Shown: piece after piece, positions 6,766-10,761 of the stretch
Position numbering within the stretch: the stretch's first letter is position 1
Layout of the letters: each line of letters begins with the position of its first letter
Assembly (NCBI GenBank): GCA_003501665.1
Contig: DNOQ01000550.1
Location: forward strand, 1-10,761
Reading direction: 5' to 3'
Origin: Bacteroidales bacterium
GTDB lineage: Bacteria; Bacteroidota; Bacteroidia; Bacteroidales; VadinHA17
Length of the DNA: 10,761 nt
The notes under the pieces: model-generated
The model's database searches: none
Seen by the model: the letters and a program-made list of their open reading frames with translations, nothing else
Told to the model about the DNA's origin: nothing
Position numbers and translations under genes: made by a program

Positions 6766-8544
6766 TCAGAATTTATACGAATTATCTTCGATAAGCTTCC
6801 CGGCAATTCTTCTTCTTGCGGATTTAACATTAACACCCCTTACGCCGGTAAGAATATTGATTGCATTTATTATTCCTGCAGCATTTTCTCCATCCTCAAA
6901 AGAATTAACGGCATCATGAGCTGATTTCCTGATCTTATGAGAGGTATCATAAATATTAACATCCAGAATGTCTTTGTAAACAGGAATATCTCCCCTGAGA
7001 GACTCAAGTTTGCGGATCCTGTGAGCAAGAGATTCCGACTGGTAAATTTCCATCATCATATCGGCTATGTTGTTGAGGATTTCCTGTTCATGAACAAGAG
7101 CTTTTTCGAATTTCTTCATTGCTCCATGGATACAAATAAGGGCTGCCTTTTTATAATTGCTTATATATTTTGATTTTTCTTCGAAGTAGCTTAAACCGGT
7201 CGTTTCGGTTCCGGTTAATTTATCAGGATTTTCATATAATTCAGCTGCTTTCACAAACAAATCGAAATCGCCTTTCATGGCACGTTTCATGGCTGTATCC
7301 GTAACCAGCAGCCTGTTTATCTCGTTTGTACCCTCGAATATCCTGTTTATCCTGGAATCACGGTAACCTTTTTCAACATCCATTTCAGCCGAATAACCCA
7401 TACCTCCATGGATTTGCACAGCCTCATCTGCAACAAAGTCAAGCATTTCCGAACCAACGACCTTTAATAGGGCAGCCTCCACGGCATAATGGCTTATCGC
7501 ATCAATTGTAGCCCGACCTGTATCGCCGCAATCTTTTTTCAGATTAACTATCAGATCATCAATATCTCTGCTTACCCTGTAAACGGCCGACTCACATGCA
7601 AATACTCTTATCACCTGCTCTGCAAGCTTATATTTTATTGCACCGAATGATGAAATAAGCATTCCAAACTGTTTCCTCTCATTCGCATACCTGACTGAAT
7701 CGTTAACAGTCTTTTTGGCTGCGCCAATAACATTGGCTCCAAGTTTAATGCGACCCATGTGAAGTATGCTGAGGGCTATCCTGAAGCCTTCCCCTCTTTT
7801 TCCCAGCAGGTTTTCAACCGGTACTTTTACATCATTATAATAGATCTGAGCTGTTGAAGAGCCCTTTATTCCCATTTTATGCTCATCAGGACCGATAACA
7901 ACCCCCGGATAACTGCTTTCCACAATGAAAGCGCTTAATACACGGTCGTTATCGATTTTTGCAAAAACTACCTGTATATCGGCAAAACCGGCATTTGTTA
8001 TCCACATTTTCTGACCATTCAGGATATAATATTTCCCGTCTTCCGATAATCTGGCGCTTGTTTTTCCTGAATTTGCATCACTTCCCGCTCCTGGTTCCGT
8101 AAGGGCGTATGATCCAATAAGCTCACCTGTGGCGAGCTTTGGAACATAACGTTCCCGCTGCTCTTTGTTCCCGTAATAGAGAATCGGAAGGGTCCCTATT
8201 CCGGTGTGTGCCATAAATGCAACGGAAAATGAATAACCTGCTCCTGTCGTTTCCGCAACAAGCATCTGGGTAACGAACGACTGGCCGAAACCTCCGAACT
8301 CCTCAGGTATCGAAATACCCATCATTCCAAGTTCGCCTGATTTTTTAAGGACACTTTTCATCAGATCCCTCTTACCCTTTTCGAGTTCTGTCATTTGCGG
8401 ATACACTTCCGCTTCCAGAAAATCGGAGCATGTTTGTGCGATCATGCGTTGTTCATCATCGAATTCCTCAGGTATGAAAATATCGTTCGCATCAATTTCC
8501 TTTACAAGAAATTCACCACTTTTCAGATTCTTTCTGCTTTCCAT
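6766..8544 (-). CDS. VLCAD-like acyl-CoA dehydrogenase with C-terminal extension
   Basis: A 592-residue flavoprotein that oxidises acyl-CoA to trans-2-enoyl-CoA and passes electrons to ETF; cytoplasmic. The N-terminal helical domain spans about 30-140. The FAD/substrate signature YALTEPGAGSD is at 146-156 and WITNAG at 181-186. QIHGGMGYS is at 377-385, and RIFEGTNEINRLL (401-413) places the catalytic base at Glu404, as in MCAD, VLCAD and ACAD9. About 170 residues follow the catalytic core, the long form typical of very-long-chain and ACAD9-like enzymes, instead of the ~380-residue short form. The N-terminal FIPEEFDDEQRMIAQTCSDF is characteristic of the Bacteroidota members. The gene follows the EMO-like oxidoreductase gene after a 94-base spacer containing a heptamer repeat. 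Chain-length preference cannot be read from the sequence. Confidence 0.95.
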   Translation of the reverse strand: MESRKNLKSGEFLVKEIDANDIFIPEEFDDEQRMIAQTCSDFLEAEVYPQMTELEKGKRDLMKSVLKKSGELGMMGISIPEEFGGFGQSFVTQMLVAETTGAGYSFSVAFMAHTGIGTLPILYYGNKEQRERYVPKLATGELIGSYALTEPGAGSDANSGKTSARLSEDGKYYILNGQKMWITNAGFADIQVVFAKIDNDRVLSAFIVESSYPGVVIGPDEHKMGIKGSSTAQIYYNDVKVPVENLLGKRGEGFRIALSILHMGRIKLGANVIGAAKKTVNDSVRYANERKQFGMLISSFGAIKYKLAEQVIRVFACESAVYRVSRDIDDLIVNLKKDCGDTGRATIDAISHYAVEAALLKVVGSEMLDFVADEAVQIHGGMGYSAEMDVEKGYRDSRINRIFEGTNEINRLLVTDTAMKRAMKGDFDLFVKAAELYENPDKLTGTETTGLSYFEEKSKYISNYKKAALICIHGAMKKFEKALVHEQEILNNIADMMMEIYQSESLAHRIRKLESLRGDIPVYKDILDVNIYDTSHKIRKSAHDAVNSFEDGENAAGIINAINILTGVRGVNVKSARRRIAGKLIEDNSYKF

Positions 8545-8580
8545 TACTTTATGAATTATTTTTACTGTAATTTATCAACT

Positions 8581-8604
8581 GTTGCTGGTTGCCGGTTGCT
8601 GGTT
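8581..8604. repeat. Heptamer tandem repeat in intergenic spacer
   Basis: Three consecutive 7-base units, GTTGCTG, GTTGCCG and GTTGCTG, occupy 8581-8601, and a fourth begins with GTT. They lie between the stop of the EMO-like gene (8639) and the start of the dehydrogenase gene (8544), in the presumed leader of the latter. The unit does not fold on itself and codes for nothing evident. Its function is unknown. Confidence 0.6.
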
Positions 8605-8623
8605 AGAAGAAAGATGGAAAAAG

Positions 8624-8631
8624 CAAATTTA
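8624..8631 (-). promoter_or_regulatory. Candidate -7 promoter element for the acyl-CoA dehydrogenase gene
   Basis: On the minus strand this reads TAAATTTG, matching the Bacteroidota consensus TAnnTTTG. It lies just past the stop codon of the upstream oxidoreductase gene and about 80 bases before the dehydrogenase start. Transcription from here would put the heptamer repeat in the 5' leader. No TTG is at the expected -33 spacing (the nearest are 10 and 27 bases away), so the call is weak. The two genes may equally be co-transcribed. Confidence 0.28.
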
Positions 8632-8638
8632 TCTTTAA

Positions 8639-10723
8639 TTACAAACCCAGCGACTGAACAACTATCTCGGCAATATCGAGGTTTTTTACCTCATCCTCCC
8701 TGTTCTTATATTTCAGACCATCAGTTATCATGGTCATACAGAACGGACAGGCCGTCGCAATAACAGATGCACCGGTTTCAAGTGCATCCTCAATCCTCTC
8801 AATAAATATTTCCTTTTCACCTTTTTCGGCTTCCTTGAACATCTGCGCTCCTCCGGCCCCGCAACAAAGGGCGAAACTCCTGTTTCTCTTCATCTCGGTC
8901 ATATCAGATGCCAGAGTGCGCAATATCTTTCTCGGTTCATTATAAATCCCGTTTGCCCGGCCCAGATAACAGGGATCATGATAGGTTATAGTAAGATTTT
9001 TCAGTTTATTTTTATCAATCCAGAGCCTCCCTTCTTCCAGATAATTATTTATAAACTTTAAATAATTAATAACTTCAAAATTTCCATCAAGGTCGGGATA
9101 CTCATTTTTAAAGGTATTGTAACAATGCGGGCAGATTGTGATGATATTTTTAACATTATATGACTTTAGTGTTGAAATGACCTGCAAAGCCTGCATCTGA
9201 AAAAGCATCTCGTTCCCGGCACGGCGGGCAGGATCACCCGTACATGTCTCTTCTTTACCCAGGATCGCGTAATTAATTTTTAAATGATTAAGTATTCTGG
9301 TAAATGCCCTGACAACCTTTTTATACCTGTCATCAAAAGCTCCTGCACATCCCACCCATAAAAGATATTCCGGATTTCTATTTCCGGCAATGAGGTCTGA
9401 TATTACAGGCACCTCAAAATCAAGGTCCTTAGTCCAGTTAATCCGTTCTTCGGAAGAATATTGCCATGGTGCCCCGTTATTTTCAATGTTGTTAAATACC
9501 TGTTTCAGCTCTCCGGGCGCTGATGCTTCTTCAAGAACCAGGTAACGCCGCATATCCACAATCAGAGAAGGCTGGTTTATATTTACCGGGCACTCCGTGG
9601 CACACGCGTTACATGTGGTACATGCCCACAGCTCTTCTTCCGATATATAATTCCGCAAAAGAGAACTATTGTCATTGTATTCCCTGCCATGTTTAACCAG
9701 CTGCGGCCCCTTCTCTTTCATCCTGGCTCTGAGATCCATCATTACTTTTCTGGGAGAAAGCTTTTTCCCTGTAATATTGGCAGGACATACTGATGTACAT
9801 CTGCCGCATTCAGTACATGATAACGAGTCAAAGTAATTCTTCCAGGTAACATCTTCAACATCCTTTAACCCGAACCGCTCAACCGGTGTATCGGCAGGTG
9901 CTGCTGTAAATGCGGTATCAGGATTAAGCATCAGTTTAACCTCCCTCGTAATGTTATCCATATTTGTAAGTTTTCCGGGTGGTTCAAGTCTGGAAAGAAA
10001 CACATTCGGTATCGACATGAATACATGAAAGTGTTTTGAATAGGGAAGATAATTGGCGAAGAAAAAGATCAGCAAAATATGGGACCACCAGGATATTTCA
10101 TAAATGATTCTGAAAGTGCCTTCTGACATACCAGGAAAAAGGAGTGATAAAAATGATCCCACCGGGTAAATACCCGCAATTTCTTCCCCTGTCATTCTTC
10201 TGAATCCTGTATAACCCATATTCATAGCCATAAGCGACAGCATAAGCAAAAGAATAAGTGTAAGGGAGATATTTGCGTCCCTGTGGGATTCCTCCTTCAT
10301 TTCGATTCCTTCAAACCTGCTGATATGCAAAACTACACGACGAAACAGGAATATTAATATTGACAGAGCAACAAGTACTGCAAAAATATCCCCGGCCGCC
10401 ATGAGGAAGTCATAAAAAGGACCGAGGAACCTTAGCGCCTTATCGGTACCGGTCAGTCCATCTATGATCATCTCAATGCTTCCGAAAATAATTATACAGA
10501 AACCCCAGAAAACAAGGGCATGAAAGAATCCTGCCAAAGGTTTTCGGAATATCTTTGTCTGACCGAAGGCAACCTTCATCATAATACCAAATCGCTTTCC
10601 GAAATTTTTAACCGGGAAGGCTGGCTTTGTAAATCTGAAATAGTTTATAATCTTCCTGACGGTATAGAAGAATACCGAGAATGTAATCAGCAGGATTATC
10701 GCAAATATTATCTGACGGGCCAT
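8639..10723 (-). CDS. Membrane-bound Fe-S/CCG-domain oxidoreductase, EMO-like (ETF:menaquinone oxidoreductase)
   Basis: A 694-residue protein with an N-terminal membrane domain of about five or six helices (roughly 5-25, 66-86, 108-130, 152-170, 208-227), NarI-like, with candidate haem b ligands His68, His133, His215, His231 and His233. Two [4Fe-4S] motifs follow: Cys303/306/309/313 and Cys368/371/374/378. Next are two CCG (HdrD/GlpC-type) domains. The first has Cys459, CTG at 494-496 and CPHC at 531-534; the second has Cys585, CCG at 620-622 and CPFC at 659-662, which can hold a noncubane cluster. This order matches the HdrDE-like membrane oxidoreductases shown in Syntrophus aciditrophicus to pass electrons from ETF to menaquinone. 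The adjacent acyl-CoA dehydrogenase gene supports that role over a true heterodisulfide reductase. The start at 10723 leads straight into the first membrane helix. Confidence 0.9.
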   Translation of the reverse strand: MARQIIFAIILLITFSVFFYTVRKIINYFRFTKPAFPVKNFGKRFGIMMKVAFGQTKIFRKPLAGFFHALVFWGFCIIIFGSIEMIIDGLTGTDKALRFLGPFYDFLMAAGDIFAVLVALSILIFLFRRVVLHISRFEGIEMKEESHRDANISLTLILLLMLSLMAMNMGYTGFRRMTGEEIAGIYPVGSFLSLLFPGMSEGTFRIIYEISWWSHILLIFFFANYLPYSKHFHVFMSIPNVFLSRLEPPGKLTNMDNITREVKLMLNPDTAFTAAPADTPVERFGLKDVEDVTWKNYFDSLSCTECGRCTSVCPANITGKKLSPRKVMMDLRARMKEKGPQLVKHGREYNDNSSLLRNYISEEELWACTTCNACATECPVNINQPSLIVDMRRYLVLEEASAPGELKQVFNNIENNGAPWQYSSEERINWTKDLDFEVPVISDLIAGNRNPEYLLWVGCAGAFDDRYKKVVRAFTRILNHLKINYAILGKEETCTGDPARRAGNEMLFQMQALQVISTLKSYNVKNIITICPHCYNTFKNEYPDLDGNFEVINYLKFINNYLEEGRLWIDKNKLKNLTITYHDPCYLGRANGIYNEPRKILRTLASDMTEMKRNRSFALCCGAGGAQMFKEAEKGEKEIFIERIEDALETGASVIATACPFCMTMITDGLKYKNREDEVKNLDIAEIVVQSLGL

Positions 10724-10747
10724 GGGAATATGCTGATATAATTGTTG

Positions 10748-10761
10748 TTGAGGCGTTGCAT
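10748..10761. repeat. Half-copy of the 3108-3127 palindrome, cut by the window edge
   Basis: The last 14 bases match 3105-3118 at 12 positions, with an unbroken 10-base match GGCGTTGCAT ending exactly at the symmetry centre. If the sequence continues as GCAACGCC beyond the edge, this is a second copy of the palindrome, placed upstream of the EMO-like gene. Confidence 0.35.

Noticed and set aside
6627..6836. A 69-codon minus-strand frame overlapping the dehydrogenase 3' end, and a 116-codon plus-strand frame at 6444-6794
   Set aside because: The first overlaps the dehydrogenase coding region in another frame; the second is antisense to the monoheme lipoprotein and the spacer. Neither shows a domain, signal peptide or ribosome binding site.
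8581..8604. Heptamer array as part of a CRISPR
   Set aside because: The units are 7 bases with no spacers between them and no cas genes are present.
8395..8763. A 122-codon plus-strand frame across the heptamer repeat
   Set aside because: It is antisense to the ends of two well-supported genes and only exists because the short spacer happens to lack stops.

Overview
The window looks like chromosomal DNA of a Bacteroidota bacterium, probably a Bacteroidales-like anaerobe or facultative anaerobe; the exact lineage cannot be read from the sequence. The DNA is AT-rich and start codons mostly lack a clear Shine-Dalgarno. Two intergenic spots match the Bacteroidota -7 promoter consensus TAnnTTTG. 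The fused ResB-type cytochrome c biogenesis protein, the small outer-membrane barrel and the ~590-residue acyl-CoA dehydrogenase are all of forms typical of that phylum. Eight protein genes are supported; no RNA gene, CRISPR array, transposase or phage gene was found.

Layout. Positions 1-1651 (minus strand) hold the N-terminal 550 codons of a ResB/CcsA-type cytochrome c maturation protein that runs off the left edge. Divergent from it, 1839-3071 (plus) encodes a six-heme-motif lipoprotein cytochrome with a short collagen-like Gly-X-Y linker behind the lipid anchor. A GC-rich palindrome at 3108-3127 separates it from a convergent minus-strand cluster read from 6556 down to 3142. In transcription order this cluster encodes a monoheme lipoprotein, an outer-membrane beta-barrel, a seven-heme cytochrome with a C-terminal membrane anchor, a four-helix cytochrome b561-type protein and a small class I cytochrome c. 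A 209-base AT-rich spacer with a candidate promoter precedes the cluster. Upstream of that, also on the minus strand, are a VLCAD-like acyl-CoA dehydrogenase (6766-8544) and a 694-residue membrane Fe-S oxidoreductase with CCG domains (8639-10723), resembling ETF:menaquinone oxidoreductases (EMO).

How the genes may work together (inference). The dehydrogenase would pass electrons from acyl-CoA to ETF, which is not in the window. The EMO-like protein would move them into menaquinone. The cytochrome b561 plus heptaheme pair could oxidise menaquinol and send electrons into the periplasm. The monoheme cytochromes, the barrel and the hexaheme lipoprotein could carry them to or across the outer membrane. 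The ResB/CcsA protein would attach the covalent haems. No terminal reductase (molybdopterin enzyme, NrfA, cytochrome oxidase) is present, so the acceptor is unknown. The cytochrome cluster is the best candidate here for an undescribed respiratory or extracellular electron-transfer module.
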